Origin: Burkholderia sp. SRS-W-2-2016
GTDB taxonomy: Bacteria; Pseudomonadota; Gammaproteobacteria; Burkholderiales; Burkholderiaceae
Length of the DNA stretch: 64,000 bases
NCBI RefSeq assembly: GCF_001931485.1
Contig: NZ_MSDV01000023.1
Span: forward strand, 236,974 to 300,973
Direction: 5' to 3'
The first letter of the stretch is position 1, and the number at the start of each line of letters is the position of its first letter. The notes below the pieces were generated by a model. That model worked only from the letters and a program-made list of their open reading frames with translations. It searched no databases and had not been told where the DNA came from. Positions 1 through 8,392 of the stretch are shown here, piece by piece. Position numbers and translations under genes: made by a program.

Positions 1-1110
1 CCGGCATCGGACCGCATCGGCCGCAAGTGGGTGCTGATTACGTCGGTGTTTCTGTTCGGTGTGTTCACGATCGCGACCGCATTCACGCAATCGCCGCTGC
101 AAATGGCCGTGCTGCGTCTGCTGACCGGTATCGGTCTCGGCGCCGCGATGCCGAACTCGACCACGCTGCTGTCCGAGTACGCGCCGCAGCGCAAGCGTGC
201 ATTGCTGATCACGGTGATGTTCACCGGCTTCAATCTCGGCTCGGCATTGATCGGTTTCGTGGCTGGCTGGCTGATCCCGGTGCATGGCTGGCGCTCGGTG
301 CTGATCTTCGGCGGCGCGTTGCCGCTCGTGCTGATTCCGTTCCAGATCTGGCTGCTGCCTGAATCGGCCCGTCTGCTGGCGGTGCGCGGCGCGTCTTCGC
401 AACGCGTCGGCGCGGTGCTCGGCCGCGTGTGCGGCGCGCGTTTCAACGGCGACGAAGTATTCGTGTCGAACGAACCGCCGCTGCCGACCCGCAAGCCGAT
501 CGGCGTGCTGTTCTCGCACGGCTACAGCACGATGACGATTGCGCTGTGGGTCACGTATTTCATGGGTCTGCTGGTGATCTACCTGCTGACCGGCTGGCTG
601 CCGACGCTGATGAAGGACGCGGGTCTGACGGTCACGACCGCGGCGAACGTCACCGCGATGTTCCAGATCGGCGGCACGATCGGCGCGGTGCTGGTCGGCT
701 GGATCATGGACAAGGCGCGTCCGGCGCCGGTGATCAGTACTGCGTATGTCGGCGGCGCGCTGTGCGTGCTCGCACTCGGCTATATCGGCGCGCTGTCGTC
801 TTCGCTTACGCTGCTGGTATTCGCCGCGGGCTTCTGCATGAGCGGCGCGCAGACCGGTCTGAACGCGTATGCGCCGGGCCGTTATCCGACCGTCGCGCGG
901 GCCACCGGCGTCAGCTGGATGCTCGGCATGGGCCGTTTCGGCAGCATCTTCGGCTCGGCGATCGGCGGCGCGCTGCTCGGTCTGGGCTGGCAATTCGGCG
1001 CGATTCTGGCGATGCTGGCGATTCCGGCCGCGCTCGCCGCGATCGCGATCCTGGTGAGCCAGCGCGTGAGCAACGTGGCGTCGGCGGCGCAGCCGAATAC
1101 CGCGCACTGA
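1..1110 (+). CDS. Aromatic-acid:H+ symporter, MFS (AAHS type), 5' end outside window
   Basis: This is the C-terminal part of a 12-helix MFS carrier that would import an aromatic acid such as 4-hydroxybenzoate, protocatechuate or gallate with protons. The frame is open from base 1, and the visible protein starts inside the loop 2-3 motif (SDRIGRKW). It continues with RLLTGIGLGAAMPN, typical of the PcaK/BenK/MhpT group, and ends after about 370 residues. The start codon and first two helices lie outside the window. It is followed at 92 bases by ligJ and ligK on the same strand, so it probably feeds the 4-oxalomesaconate pathway. The substrate itself is inferred from these neighbours, not read from the sequence. 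Confidence 0.9.
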   Translation, partial: PASDRIGRKWVLITSVFLFGVFTIATAFTQSPLQMAVLRLLTGIGLGAAMPNSTTLLSEYAPQRKRALLITVMFTGFNLGSALIGFVAGWLIPVHGWRSVLIFGGALPLVLIPFQIWLLPESARLLAVRGASSQRVGAVLGRVCGARFNGDEVFVSNEPPLPTRKPIGVLFSHGYSTMTIALWVTYFMGLLVIYLLTGWLPTLMKDAGLTVTTAANVTAMFQIGGTIGAVLVGWIMDKARPAPVISTAYVGGALCVLALGYIGALSSSLTLLVFAAGFCMSGAQTGLNAYAPGRYPTVARATGVSWMLGMGRFGSIFGSAIGGALLGLGWQFGAILAMLAIPAALAAIAILVSQRVSNVASAAQPNTAH

Positions 1111-1145
1111 TGCACGCGTAATAACGAACTCGCAATAAGAAATCC

Positions 1146-1170
1146 GGCGCGCGCGCAATCCGCGCGCGCC
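1146..1170 (+). repeat. GC-rich hairpin between MFS gene and ligJ
   Basis: A perfect 10-bp inverted repeat (GGCGCGCGCG and CGCGCGCGCC) with a 5-base loop lies between the transporter stop and the ligJ ribosome-binding site. No T-tract follows. It could be a partial terminator or an mRNA-stability element separating transporter and enzyme expression; this role is inferred. Confidence 0.6.
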
Positions 1171-1201
1171 GTCAGGGCAAATCATTTATTGAGGAATCAC
1201 G

Positions 1202-2227
1202 GTGATCATCGACATTCACGGCCACTACACGACCGCGCCAAAAGCGCTGGAAACGTGGCGCAACCGCCAGATCGCGGGCATCAGGAATCCGTCCGAAATG
1301 CCGAAGGTCTCGGAGTTGCAGATCAGCGACGACGAGCTGCGCGAGTCGATCGAAAGCAACCAGCTGAAACTGATGCGCGAACGCGGTCTCGATCTGACGA
1401 TCTTCAGCCCGCGCGCGAGCTTCATGGCGCATCACATCGGCGACTTCGAAGTCTCGAGCACGTGGGCGGCGATCTGCAACGAGCTGTGCTATCGCGTGAA
1501 CCAGCTGTTCCCCGATCGTTTCGTGCCGGCCGCGATGCTGCCGCAAAGTCCGGGTGTCGATCCGGCCACCTGCATTCCCGAACTCGTCAAATGCGTCGAG
1601 CAGTACGGCAATGTCGCGATCAATCTGAATCCCGATCCGTCCGGCGGTCACTGGACCAGCCCGCCGCTGTCCGACCGTTCGTGGTATCCGATCTACGAGA
1701 AGATGGTCGAGTACGACATTCCGGCGATGATTCACGTGAGCACGAGTTGCAATGCGTGCTTCCACACCACCGGCTCGCATTATCTGAATGCGGATACGAC
1801 CGCGTTCATGCAATGCCTGACCTCGGACCTGTTCCGCGATTTTCCGACGCTGCGTTTCATCATTCCGCACGGCGGCGGCGCGGTGCCGTATCACTGGGGC
1901 CGTTTCCGCGGACTTGCGCAGGAACTGAAAAAGCCGCTGCTGAAAGACCATTTGCTGAATAACGTGTTCTTTGATACCTGTGTCTATCATCAGCCGGGTA
2001 TCGATCTGCTGACGAAGGTGATTCCGGTCGACAACATCCTGTTCGCGAGCGAAATGATCGGCGCGGTGCGCGGGATCGATCCGGAGACGGGCCACTATTT
2101 CGACGACACGAAACGCTATGTCGAAGCGGCGCATGTCGCGGCCGAAGATCGTCAGAAGATTTATGAAGGCAACGCGCGGCGCGTTTATCCGCGTCTCGAT
2201 GCAATGCTCAAAGCGAAGGGGCTGTAA
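1202..2227 (+). CDS. ligJ: 4-oxalomesaconate hydratase (amidohydrolase family), copy 1
   Basis: A 341-residue amidohydrolase-2 family protein resembling LigJ, which adds water to 4-oxalomesaconate to form 4-carboxy-4-hydroxy-2-oxoadipate in the protocatechuate 4,5-cleavage and gallate pathways. The N-terminal metal motif is visible as D4, H6 and H8. The [11 protein letters not shown] block, a His-rich segment around [11 protein letters not shown] and the [15 protein letters not shown] block are also present. The start is GTG at 1202, supported by GAGGA a few bases upstream. ligK begins 2 bases after the stop, so the two are translationally close. A clear paralogue sits at 26564-27616 on the other strand. 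LigJ-type members of this family are often labelled only amidohydrolase, but the pairing with a LigK aldolase makes the call firm. Confidence 0.87.
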   Translation: MIIDIHGHYTTAPKALETWRNRQIAGIRNPSEMPKVSELQISDDELRESIESNQLKLMRERGLDLTIFSPRASFMAHHIGDFEVSSTWAAICNELCYRVNQLFPDRFVPAAMLPQSPGVDPATCIPELVKCVEQYGNVAINLNPDPSGGHWTSPPLSDRSWYPIYEKMVEYDIPAMIHVSTSCNACFHTTGSHYLNADTTAFMQCLTSDLFRDFPTLRFIIPHGGGAVPYHWGRFRGLAQELKKPLLKDHLLNNVFFDTCVYHQPGIDLLTKVIPVDNILFASEMIGAVRGIDPETGHYFDDTKRYVEAAHVAAEDRQKIYEGNARRVYPRLDAMLKAKGL

Positions 2228-2229
2228 TC

Positions 2230-2913
2230 ATGTATGAACTCGGAGTCGTTTATCGCAACATCCAGCGCGCGGATGCGGACGTGGCCGCCAAACTCGGCGC
2301 GCTCGGTTCGGCCACCGTGCACGAAGCGATGGGCCGCACCGGCCTGCTGAAGCCGTATATGCGGCCCATTTATGTCGGCGCGCGCGCGAGCGGCACCGCG
2401 GTCACCGTGCTGCTGCAGCCGGGCGATAACTGGATGCTGCACGTCGCGGCCGAACAGATCCGCCCGGGCGACGTGGTCGTCGCGGGCGTCACCGCGGATT
2501 GCACCGATGGTTATTTCGGCGATCTGCTCGCGACCAGCTTCAAGGCGCGCGGCGCGCACGCGCTGATCATCGACGCCGGCGTGCGCGACGTCAGCGTGCT
2601 GACCGAGATGAATTTCCCGGTGTGGAGCAAGGCGATTTCCGCGAAGGGCACGGTCAAGGCGACGCTCGGCTCGGTGAATATTCCGGTGGTCTGCGCGGGC
2701 GCGCTGGTCACGCCGGGCGACGTGGTCGTCGCGGATGACGACGGCGTGGTCGTGGTGCCGGCCGCGGCGGCGTCGGCAGTGCTGGAAAAGGCGGCCGCGC
2801 GCGAAGCCAACGAAGCGGCAAAGCGCGCGAAGCTCGCCTCCGGCGTGCTCGGTCTCGACATGTACGACATGCGCGGCACGCTCGAGCAGGCCGGCCTGCG
2901 TTACAAGGACTGA
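2230..2913 (+). CDS. ligK: 4-carboxy-4-hydroxy-2-oxoadipate aldolase / oxaloacetate decarboxylase (RraA fold)
   Basis: A 227-residue RraA-fold class II aldolase (LigK/GalC/ProA type) that splits 4-carboxy-4-hydroxy-2-oxoadipate into pyruvate and oxaloacetate. The family's D-X20-R-D metal and substrate motif is intact: G97-D98 and R119-D120. A second signature, [20 protein letters not shown], lies around residues 157-176. The C-terminal extension after it (about 45 residues ending GLRYKD) is usual for the aldolase subfamily and absent from plain RraA. It follows ligJ by 2 bases and consumes its product. The next gene starts 5 bases after the stop, so the three form one transcript. Confidence 0.9.
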   Translation: MYELGVVYRNIQRADADVAAKLGALGSATVHEAMGRTGLLKPYMRPIYVGARASGTAVTVLLQPGDNWMLHVAAEQIRPGDVVVAGVTADCTDGYFGDLLATSFKARGAHALIIDAGVRDVSVLTEMNFPVWSKAISAKGTVKATLGSVNIPVVCAGALVTPGDVVVADDDGVVVVPAAAASAVLEKAAAREANEAAKRAKLASGVLGLDMYDMRGTLEQAGLRYKD

Positions 2914-2918
2914 CGGCC

Positions 2919-3635
2919 GTGGTCGCGCTGACGAACGGGCAGCACGTGGCGCTGCCGATCACCGGCATTTCGTCGATGGCGACCCGCCAGGTGCTGGCCG
3001 AACTCGTTGCCGCGTACGAGCGGCGCAGCGGTCAGGCGGTGACGATCGAATCGGTCGGCGGCGTCGATGCGGCGCGCCGCGTTGAGGATGACGAAGTATT
3101 CGACATCGTCGTGCTCGCGGCGGATGCGATCGAGCGGCTGGTGGTGTCCGGCTGTGTCGAGCCGGCAAGCCGGGTCGGTGTCGCGCGTTCGGGCATCGCG
3201 GTCGCGGTGGCGGCCGGTAGCGCGCGCCCGGACATCGGCAGCGAAGCGGCGCTGCGCAACGCGGTGGTCGGCGCGCGCAGCATCGGTTATTCGACCGGGC
3301 CGAGCGGCACGCATCTGCTCAAGCTGTTCGAGCGCTGGGGGATTGCCGAACAGATTGCGCCGCGGCTCGTGAAGGCGCCGCCGGGTGTGCCGGTCGGTGG
3401 GCTCGTCGCGCGTGGCGACGTTGCGTTGGGTTTTCAGCAGTTGAGCGAACTGATTCACGTGCCGGGTATTGCGGTACTCGGCGAATTGCCGCCCGATGTG
3501 CAAGCCACCACGGTGTTCACCGCCGCGATCTGCACGCTCGCGCGTCAGCGCGAAGCGGCGCAGGCGTTGCTGGCCTTTCTGGTTTCGCCGGAGGCCTCCG
3601 GCGCGAAGCTGGCCAATGGGATGACGCCGGCCTGA
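2919..3635 (+). CDS. ModA-like substrate-binding-fold protein without signal peptide
   Basis: A 238-residue protein with the two-lobed periplasmic-binding-protein pattern of the molybdate/ModA type: an N-terminal ITGISSMATRQVLAELV segment, ESVGGVDAARRV, FDIVVLAADAI, a hinge near YSTGPSGTHLL, and GFQQLSELIHVPGI. No signal peptide, lipobox or partner permease is present, so it is probably cytoplasmic. The start is GTG at 2919, 5 bases after ligK; an internal ATG at 2976 is possible but would remove the first beta strand. The pathway still needs an oxalomesaconate tautomerase, which is not otherwise in the window. That this protein senses or acts on a pathway intermediate is only a guess from position. 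Confidence 0.6.
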   Translation: MVALTNGQHVALPITGISSMATRQVLAELVAAYERRSGQAVTIESVGGVDAARRVEDDEVFDIVVLAADAIERLVVSGCVEPASRVGVARSGIAVAVAAGSARPDIGSEAALRNAVVGARSIGYSTGPSGTHLLKLFERWGIAEQIAPRLVKAPPGVPVGGLVARGDVALGFQQLSELIHVPGIAVLGELPPDVQATTVFTAAICTLARQREAAQALLAFLVSPEASGAKLANGMTPA

Positions 3636-3710
3636 CAGCCGTCAGCAGGTTGCAGCTTGGGCCATTCGGGCCTTCCTTTCTCGCGGTCCAAGTTCCCCGC
3701 ATATATATGC

Positions 3711-3740
3711 CTCGACATCGCGATTCACCGCGATGTCGAG
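3711..3740 (+). terminator. Probable terminator hairpin of the ligJ-ligK operon
   Basis: The 12-base arms CTCGACATCGCG (3711-3722) and CGCGATGTCGAG (3729-3740) pair perfectly around a 6-base loop. A pyrimidine-rich, T-containing stretch (ATTCTCTTTTCTTC) follows, as in a weak intrinsic terminator. The palindrome GCATATATATGC abuts the left arm. An operator role is an alternative. Confidence 0.5.
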
Positions 3741-3830
3741 CGCCGCATTCTCTTTTCTTCGGCTATTAAAGCCATTCATTTGCGTCGTCGATGTAGGGTT
3801 TTTGTAAGGGCCGTACGCGATTTGCCAGGG

Positions 3831-3849
3831 AAAAGTGTCATACACTTTT
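3831..3849. promoter_or_regulatory. Palindromic operator candidate for the GntR regulator
   Basis: AAAAGTGTCATACACTTTT is a perfect 8-base inverted repeat with a 3-base centre. The GT-N3-AC core is the form bound by FadR-type (FCD) GntR regulators. It lies 131 bases before the inferred start of the GntR gene and downstream of the lig operon, which suits autoregulation. Binding is inferred. Confidence 0.45.
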
Positions 3850-3979
3850 GCCGGAATGTCCTGTAGTATCGGCGGCCAGTCAGCGGTCTTATCGCTGACG
3901 GCGAGCGGTTGGCGGTTGGCTCATGGCCTTTTGCCGACCTTAAGCGGCGCTGTGTCTGTGGCCTTTCCGGAGAACCCAA

Positions 3980-4693
3980 ATCGATACCCGCGCTTTTCTT
4001 CCCGCAGATACCGTTGGCCGCTCGGGCGAGACCGTCGAGCGCATTGCGGAAGAACTCAAGACCCGCATTCTCGAAGGACGTTTCGCGCCCGGCCAGCGCC
4101 TGATTTCGCGCGACGTGGTCGAAGAACTCGGTATCAGCCGCGGTTCGCTGCGCGAAGCGTTTCGCCGCCTCGAAGCGGACGGCCTGATCGAGGTGGTGCC
4201 CAATCGCGGCGCGGTGGTCCGCAAGCTCTCGCATGCGGAAGTGCGCCACGTGTTCCAGATTCGCGAAGCACTCGAAGGGCAGGCCGCGCGACTCGCCGCA
4301 CAAAACATCGGCGAGGCCGACAATCGCCGCCTTCTGACCGAAGTACTCGAAGCAGGGCGCCGCCACGAAGAGCGCCCGGTGTTTCAGCAATTCGTTATCG
4401 ACAACCGCGCGTTTCATCAGGAGATCGTCAGGATCTCCGGTAATCCGCTGCTGGGCGAATTGATCGATAAATATCAGTTACCGGTTTTCATGATCCAGTT
4501 GCGCCAGAACATCGGCAGCGACCAGCTGATCCGCAATTCGCTCGCCGAGCATGAGGACATCGCGGCGGCGATTCTGGCCGGCAATGGCGATGCCGCTTAT
4601 GACGCGATGAAACGCCATCTGTGGCATTCGGCGAACCTGATTCTGTCTTTACCCGGCATGCCCCAGGAGGGTGTGCGGATGTCGGCGGCCTGA
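3980..4693 (+). CDS. GntR-family (FCD) transcriptional regulator with no canonical start codon
   Basis: A FadR/FCD-type regulator of about 237 residues. The winged helix lies in the first 75 residues (VERIAEELKTRILEGRF, then ELGISRGSLREAFRRLEADG). The all-helical FCD effector domain covers about residues 95-225, with D/H positions around IDNRAFHQEI and LAEHEDIAAAI. The frame is open from the TAA at 3941-3943, yet no ATG, GTG or TTG occurs until GTG 4115, which lies inside the recognition helix and would destroy the DNA-binding domain. GGAGA at 3969-3973 is ideally spaced before ATC at 3980, which I use as the start. Either ATC initiates or an original ATG was lost, silencing the regulator. 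It probably controls the flanking lig module and MFS gene. Confidence 0.72.
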   Translation: MDTRAFLPADTVGRSGETVERIAEELKTRILEGRFAPGQRLISRDVVEELGISRGSLREAFRRLEADGLIEVVPNRGAVVRKLSHAEVRHVFQIREALEGQAARLAAQNIGEADNRRLLTEVLEAGRRHEERPVFQQFVIDNRAFHQEIVRISGNPLLGELIDKYQLPVFMIQLRQNIGSDQLIRNSLAEHEDIAAAILAGNGDAAYDAMKRHLWHSANLILSLPGMPQEGVRMSAA

Positions 4694-4755
4694 GCGCGGT
4701 CCGGCTGCGTTTGCAGCACGGGCAAACAGTGAGCGGCGATATGAGGAGTACGAAT

Positions 4756-4914
4756 ATGTCGCGACACGGCAATCGCATGCGGCACAGAGTGCGTCTGTCG
4801 CAACTCGCGCAAACGTGTGCGCCGATCCGCCGCCATTGCAATCTGAATGAAAAGAATCCGGAGGAGACACACGAACGCATTCCCGCTGCCGTAACGCAAC
4901 GCGTAATCACATAA
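4756..4914 (+). CDS. Possible 52-codon leader ORF upstream of MFS gene
   Basis: The sequence GAGGAG at 4743-4748 precedes ATG 4756 by 7 bases and opens 52 basic codons, ending 53 bases before the MFS start. Nothing in the peptide is recognisable and the composition is not distinctive. It may be a leader ORF or chance; it is listed only because the ribosome-binding site is good and it fills the gap. Confidence 0.2.
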   Translation: MSRHGNRMRHRVRLSQLAQTCAPIRRHCNLNEKNPEETHERIPAAVTQRVIT

Positions 4915-4967
4915 CAATGACTGGCCCGGCTACTGATGCAAAGAGCGGGCCCAGCATGGAGAAGACA

Positions 4968-6182
4968 ATGAGCCTCAGATACAGACTGTTGGGATTGACC
5001 TGGCTGCTGCAGTTCGTCAACTACCTCGACCGGGTCAGCATTTCGGTCGCCGCGCCGTCGATGATGAAAACGCTGCAACTCGACGCGAGTCAGATCGGCC
5101 TGATTTTCGGCGCGTTCGCGGTCGGCTACGCGGTGATGCAATTGCCCGGCGGGATGCTGTCGGATCGCTTCGGCGCGAAGACGATGCTGGTCGGCGCGCC
5201 GCTACTGTTCTCGATCTTTACCGGCCTGACCGGCCTCGCGTCGACGGTCGGCGTGCTGATTCTGGTGCGCTTCTGTTTCGGTCTTGCCGAAGGCTCGAGC
5301 AACGCCGCCGTCTACAAAGTGGTGTCGGACAATTTCAGCACCAAGGAGGCGGCCCGCGCGCACAGCGTATGGTTGAGCGCGCTCGCACTCGGTCCCGCGT
5401 TCGTCGCGCCGGTCGTCGTGATGCTGCTGACCGTCAGCACGTGGCGCCATGTGTTCTATTTCTTCTCGGTGCCGGGCGTGCTCGTGTCGCTGCTGATCCT
5501 GTTGCTGATTCCGGGCAGAAAAGCCGCGGCCGTGACGGAGCGGGTCGAGCGCGCGGAGCGTCGCCGGCAATGGGGCGAGATTCTGCAGAAGAAGACCACG
5601 TGGCTGCTGTTCGTCGCGTATCTGACGTTCAATATCGGCTACTGGGGTTTCGTCGGCTGGATGCCGACCTATCTGGCGATCCAGCGGCATATCGATCTGA
5701 AGACGCTGGGCTACGCGGCTTCCGTGCCGTATCTGTTCGGCTTTCTCGGTCTGATGGTGTTCGGCACGCTCGGCAGCGGCGCGCTGCATCGCCGGCGTCC
5801 GCTGCTGGTTGCGGCGGGCGGCGTCGGCGCCGCGTGCGCGCTATATCTGACCTTCACCTGCAACGATGTGATGACCTGTCTCGCCGGTTTGTCGGCTGCG
5901 GCGTTTCTGCTGTACGGAATGTTGTCGCCGTATGCGAGTCTCGTGTCGCACTTCTCGCCCGAGCAGGCGCGCGGCGGTTTCGCGGGGCTGATCAACACCG
6001 GCGGTCAGATCGGCGGGATGGCGTCGCCGCTGGTGGTCGGCTATCTGGTGAAGGCGAGCGGCTCGTTCAACGACGGCTTCCTGTTCATGATCGTCGCGAT
6101 GGTGATCAGCGCGTTGAGCTTTGCGATGCTGCAACCACATATCGCGCGCAAGTCGGCGGCATTGGTGAACGCGCAGGCCTGA
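4968..6182 (+). CDS. MFS anion:cation symporter (ACS family)
   Basis: A 404-residue, 12-helix major facilitator of the ACS group, which imports organic anions such as sugar acids, phthalate or tartrate with H+. The group signature FVNYLDRVSISVAAP lies in helix 1, and the loop 2-3 motif GGMLSDRFGAK follows at about residue 60. The start at 4968 has GGAG six bases upstream; an in-frame ATG at 4917 has no ribosome-binding site and would add 17 polar residues. It stands 274 bases after the GntR gene on the same strand. A role in uptake of a di- or tricarboxylate aromatic intermediate is inferred. Confidence 0.85.
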   Translation: MSLRYRLLGLTWLLQFVNYLDRVSISVAAPSMMKTLQLDASQIGLIFGAFAVGYAVMQLPGGMLSDRFGAKTMLVGAPLLFSIFTGLTGLASTVGVLILVRFCFGLAEGSSNAAVYKVVSDNFSTKEAARAHSVWLSALALGPAFVAPVVVMLLTVSTWRHVFYFFSVPGVLVSLLILLLIPGRKAAAVTERVERAERRRQWGEILQKKTTWLLFVAYLTFNIGYWGFVGWMPTYLAIQRHIDLKTLGYAASVPYLFGFLGLMVFGTLGSGALHRRRPLLVAAGGVGAACALYLTFTCNDVMTCLAGLSAAAFLLYGMLSPYASLVSHFSPEQARGGFAGLINTGGQIGGMASPLVVGYLVKASGSFNDGFLFMIVAMVISALSFAMLQPHIARKSAALVNAQA

Positions 6183-6247
6183 GTCGCGCGAGATTGGTAC
6201 GCCGGAATCGATGGCCGATTCAAAGCACTACGAATGACCACGCCGCG

Positions 6248-6286
6248 CTGCCTGCGAATGCACGCCAGTGCAGGCGGCGCAGGCAG
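6248..6286. terminator. Nested hairpin between convergent genes
   Basis: The outer arms CTGCCTGCG (6248-6256) and CGCAGGCAG (6278-6286) enclose an inner hairpin TGCAC/GTGCA (6259-6263 and 6268-6272) with loop GCCA. It sits between the convergent MFS and ATP-grasp genes and probably ends transcripts from both sides, although no T-tract is present. Confidence 0.45.
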
Positions 6287-6302
6287 CTCAGGCAGCGCAC
6301 GC

Positions 6303-7328
6303 TCAGGTCAGCAGCTTGCCCCACTCGTAATCGATGCTGTCCGGTTTGAACGGCAGCACGCCCGCGCCGGGTGTGAAGGTCAATTCGCCGAAATAGACCT
6401 TGTCGTCCGGCGCGTACAGATCGACACGCACATAGTCGAAGTCTTCGCACAGCCGCCCGGCGACCTCCAGTACCTTGTCCAGATGCGGGGGGCGCGGCGC
6501 CGGCACCGGGCTGCGCGTATAGGGGCCGATTTGAATGTCGAGGCGATTCCAGTCGACGTCGTACACGTCGCCATGCGTCGCATTGCCGAAGCGATCCGAA
6601 ATCACCAGCAGATACATGGTGGGCCGCTGGCCCGGACACCCGTTGAAGCAGTGCAGCTTGAAATCCGCCGGAATCTGGCCGCGCTGGTCGAGCAGCAACT
6701 GTTCGAAGAAGATGCGCGGCTCGATGGTCCGGTAGTGGCGTTCGCGCGCGACGTAGTAGAACTCGGTCTGCAGCCACTTATCGGCAAGCGCTTTCAATTC
6801 TTCGAACGAGGTGTCCGATCTGTTTCTGACGATTTCGACAAAGGTACTGCCATGATTGGCCTTCATCACGAAAGCATCGGGCAGCGCGTCGAATACTTCG
6901 CGCGTGAACGCATCCGGCGCGCACAGAAGCGGTATTAAATGCTGCTCGCCGATCTTGTCGGCAATATATTCCCGTACCAGCAACTTATCCGTCAGCGGAA
7001 TATAACGAGGATCGGGGTGCAGATTGCGTTGGAGAATCTTTTCGTTGAACGTCGTCGGATGCAGCAGATTCGGGTAACGGCCAATGCACTTGTGATGCAA
7101 CAGACTCACGAATAGCGAGTCCGGCAGCAATGTCTTCGCGACTTCCTTCAGTTTCTTCGTTCGCGACGGCGTTTGAGCTGTGCCCTCATGCGCGTGCTCG
7201 GCCTGTACCGGCGGCCGCTCCGCCAGAACGGCGGCGCCCGCATGGTCGTCGATCTGTCCGAAAACGTTGAGTTTCGGCGCGACTGCCGCATCCTCCTCGT
7301 CGAGCTCGGCGGATTTAAGGATTGTCAT
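6303..7328 (-). CDS. TupA-like ATP-grasp ligase, exopolysaccharide-associated
   Basis: A 341-residue protein of the TupA-like ATP-grasp family, whose namesake TupA belongs to teichuronopeptide (polysaccharide-peptide) synthesis. Residues 1-75 are an acidic, probably disordered lead. The family core starts with LLPDSLFVSLLHHKCIGRYPNL (split over residues about 60-85) and FNEKILQRN, then LTDKLLVREYI, FVMKANHGS, PADFKLHCFNG and the metal-binding strand YVRVDLYAPDDKVYFGELTF near the end. The start at 7328 is preceded by AAGGGAAATAACAAT, a good site. Members transfer or activate carboxylates to form amide or ester bonds. It is the outermost gene of the polysaccharide locus and could attach an amino acid to a sugar; that is inference. 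Confidence 0.75.
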   Translation of the reverse strand: MTILKSAELDEEDAAVAPKLNVFGQIDDHAGAAVLAERPPVQAEHAHEGTAQTPSRTKKLKEVAKTLLPDSLFVSLLHHKCIGRYPNLLHPTTFNEKILQRNLHPDPRYIPLTDKLLVREYIADKIGEQHLIPLLCAPDAFTREVFDALPDAFVMKANHGSTFVEIVRNRSDTSFEELKALADKWLQTEFYYVARERHYRTIEPRIFFEQLLLDQRGQIPADFKLHCFNGCPGQRPTMYLLVISDRFGNATHGDVYDVDWNRLDIQIGPYTRSPVPAPRPPHLDKVLEVAGRLCEDFDYVRVDLYAPDDKVYFGELTFTPGAGVLPFKPDSIDYEWGKLLT

Positions 7329-7417
7329 ATTGTTATTTCCCTTTGGGTGGTCGAGGCGATTCATCGCAACAAAACATTGCAACGAGTCATCGCACCCGGA
7401 AAGACAAAGGTTTGAGG

Positions 7418-8392
7418 TCAGACCGTGGCGGGGACCTGTCGCAACATCTCGGTCGCGGCGCTCCAGCTCTGTTCAGGCGTGAGCCAGCGTTCTTCGGACT
7501 CCACGTGCTGCTGCGCGCGGAATTGGGTGGGCGCCATTCCGTAGCGCTCCTTGAACAGACGGCCGAGCCGGTTACCGTCGCCCATCCCGCAGCGGCGCGC
7601 AATCTTGTCGACTGGCAGATCGGTGTTCTTCAGCATCGAGCAGACAATCTCGAAACGGGTACGCAACAGATATTCGAGCGGCGTCATGCCGAATTCGCAC
7701 TTGAAGCGGCGCTGGAAATTGCGTTTGCTCATTGCGACCGACTCGGCCGCCTGCGCGACCGAAATCGCCTTGCTGTAGTTCTCCTTGATCCACCGTGCCG
7801 ACTCGCGAATCTTCTCGGTGGTGGTGGTGATATTCGCATCGTCGTATTCGGTGCGGCTCTTTTCGACGTAGCCCGCCTGCAGAATACGGCCGATCTTGCG
7901 GGCGGTGTCGGTATTGATATCGCGCTCGATCTGCGCGAGCGCGAGATCGGTGGGCGTGACGCTGCTTTGCGAGCGCGCGGCATCGCCGCTGTCATCGAAC
8001 AGAAATATCGGTACCGTCGATTGCAGTGGATCGTTGCAGATCACTGCAAGGTTTGCTCCTTGCTGCATGCCGAACGAAGCGATCGATCCCTGTAAAGAGA
8101 TCCATGACAGGAAGCGATCGTTTGATTCCGCCACTTCGCTCACGTCGCGACAGGCGACGAAGAACGCATGGAAATCGGCGAGGCAGTAGCGTTCGAGCCC
8201 TTGTGTCCAGATCGAAATACCGGACGAACTCGTGACGAGACCGCCGCCGTCGGACACGACGGTGAACTTATAGGGCGGCTCTTCACCGCCCGCCTTTTTG
8301 AATTCGTTGGCAAGGCGAAAGGCGTCGCCGATCGCTCCGGTACTTGCCATCGAGCAGTCTTGAAAGACGAATAGACCAATGTGCTTCATCAC
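7418..8392 (-). CDS. GlxA-type AraC-family regulator (DJ-1/PfpI-like plus HTH)
   Basis: A 324-residue regulator. The N-terminal half has a DJ-1/PfpI-like domain (IGLFVFQDCSMASTGAIGDAF, FTVVSDGGGLVTSSSG), with a weak match to the usual catalytic elbow, so it is probably a sensing domain. The C-terminal AraC domain begins near residue 215, with two helix-turn-helix units (SVAQAAESVAMSKRNFQRRF and VDKIARRCGMGDGNRLGRLF). It is divergent from the BY-kinase gene across a 761-base gap and lies 89 bases before the TupA-like gene on the same strand. Control of the exopolysaccharide locus is the obvious inference. Confidence 0.85.
   Translation of the reverse strand: MMKHIGLFVFQDCSMASTGAIGDAFRLANEFKKAGGEEPPYKFTVVSDGGGLVTSSSGISIWTQGLERYCLADFHAFFVACRDVSEVAESNDRFLSWISLQGSIASFGMQQGANLAVICNDPLQSTVPIFLFDDSGDAARSQSSVTPTDLALAQIERDINTDTARKIGRILQAGYVEKSRTEYDDANITTTTEKIRESARWIKENYSKAISVAQAAESVAMSKRNFQRRFKCEFGMTPLEYLLRTRFEIVCSMLKNTDLPVDKIARRCGMGDGNRLGRLFKERYGMAPTQFRAQQHVESEERWLTPEQSWSAATEMLRQVPATV

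Larger units (their letters stand above)
3636..3979. promoter_or_regulatory. Intergenic region with stacked palindromes upstream of the GntR regulator
   Basis: This 344-base stretch holds no supported gene. From left to right it contains a 12-bp palindrome (3699-3710), a 12-bp stem hairpin (3711-3740) and a 19-bp palindrome (3831-3849). A short in-frame ATG at 3923 opens only six codons before a TAA at 3941. It probably carries the end of the lig transcript and the promoter of the GntR gene. Confidence 0.5.

Noticed and set aside
1146..1170. Strong terminator between the MFS gene and ligJ
   Set aside because: There is no T-tract and the ligJ ribosome-binding site follows closely, so complete termination is unlikely; it is listed only as a hairpin.
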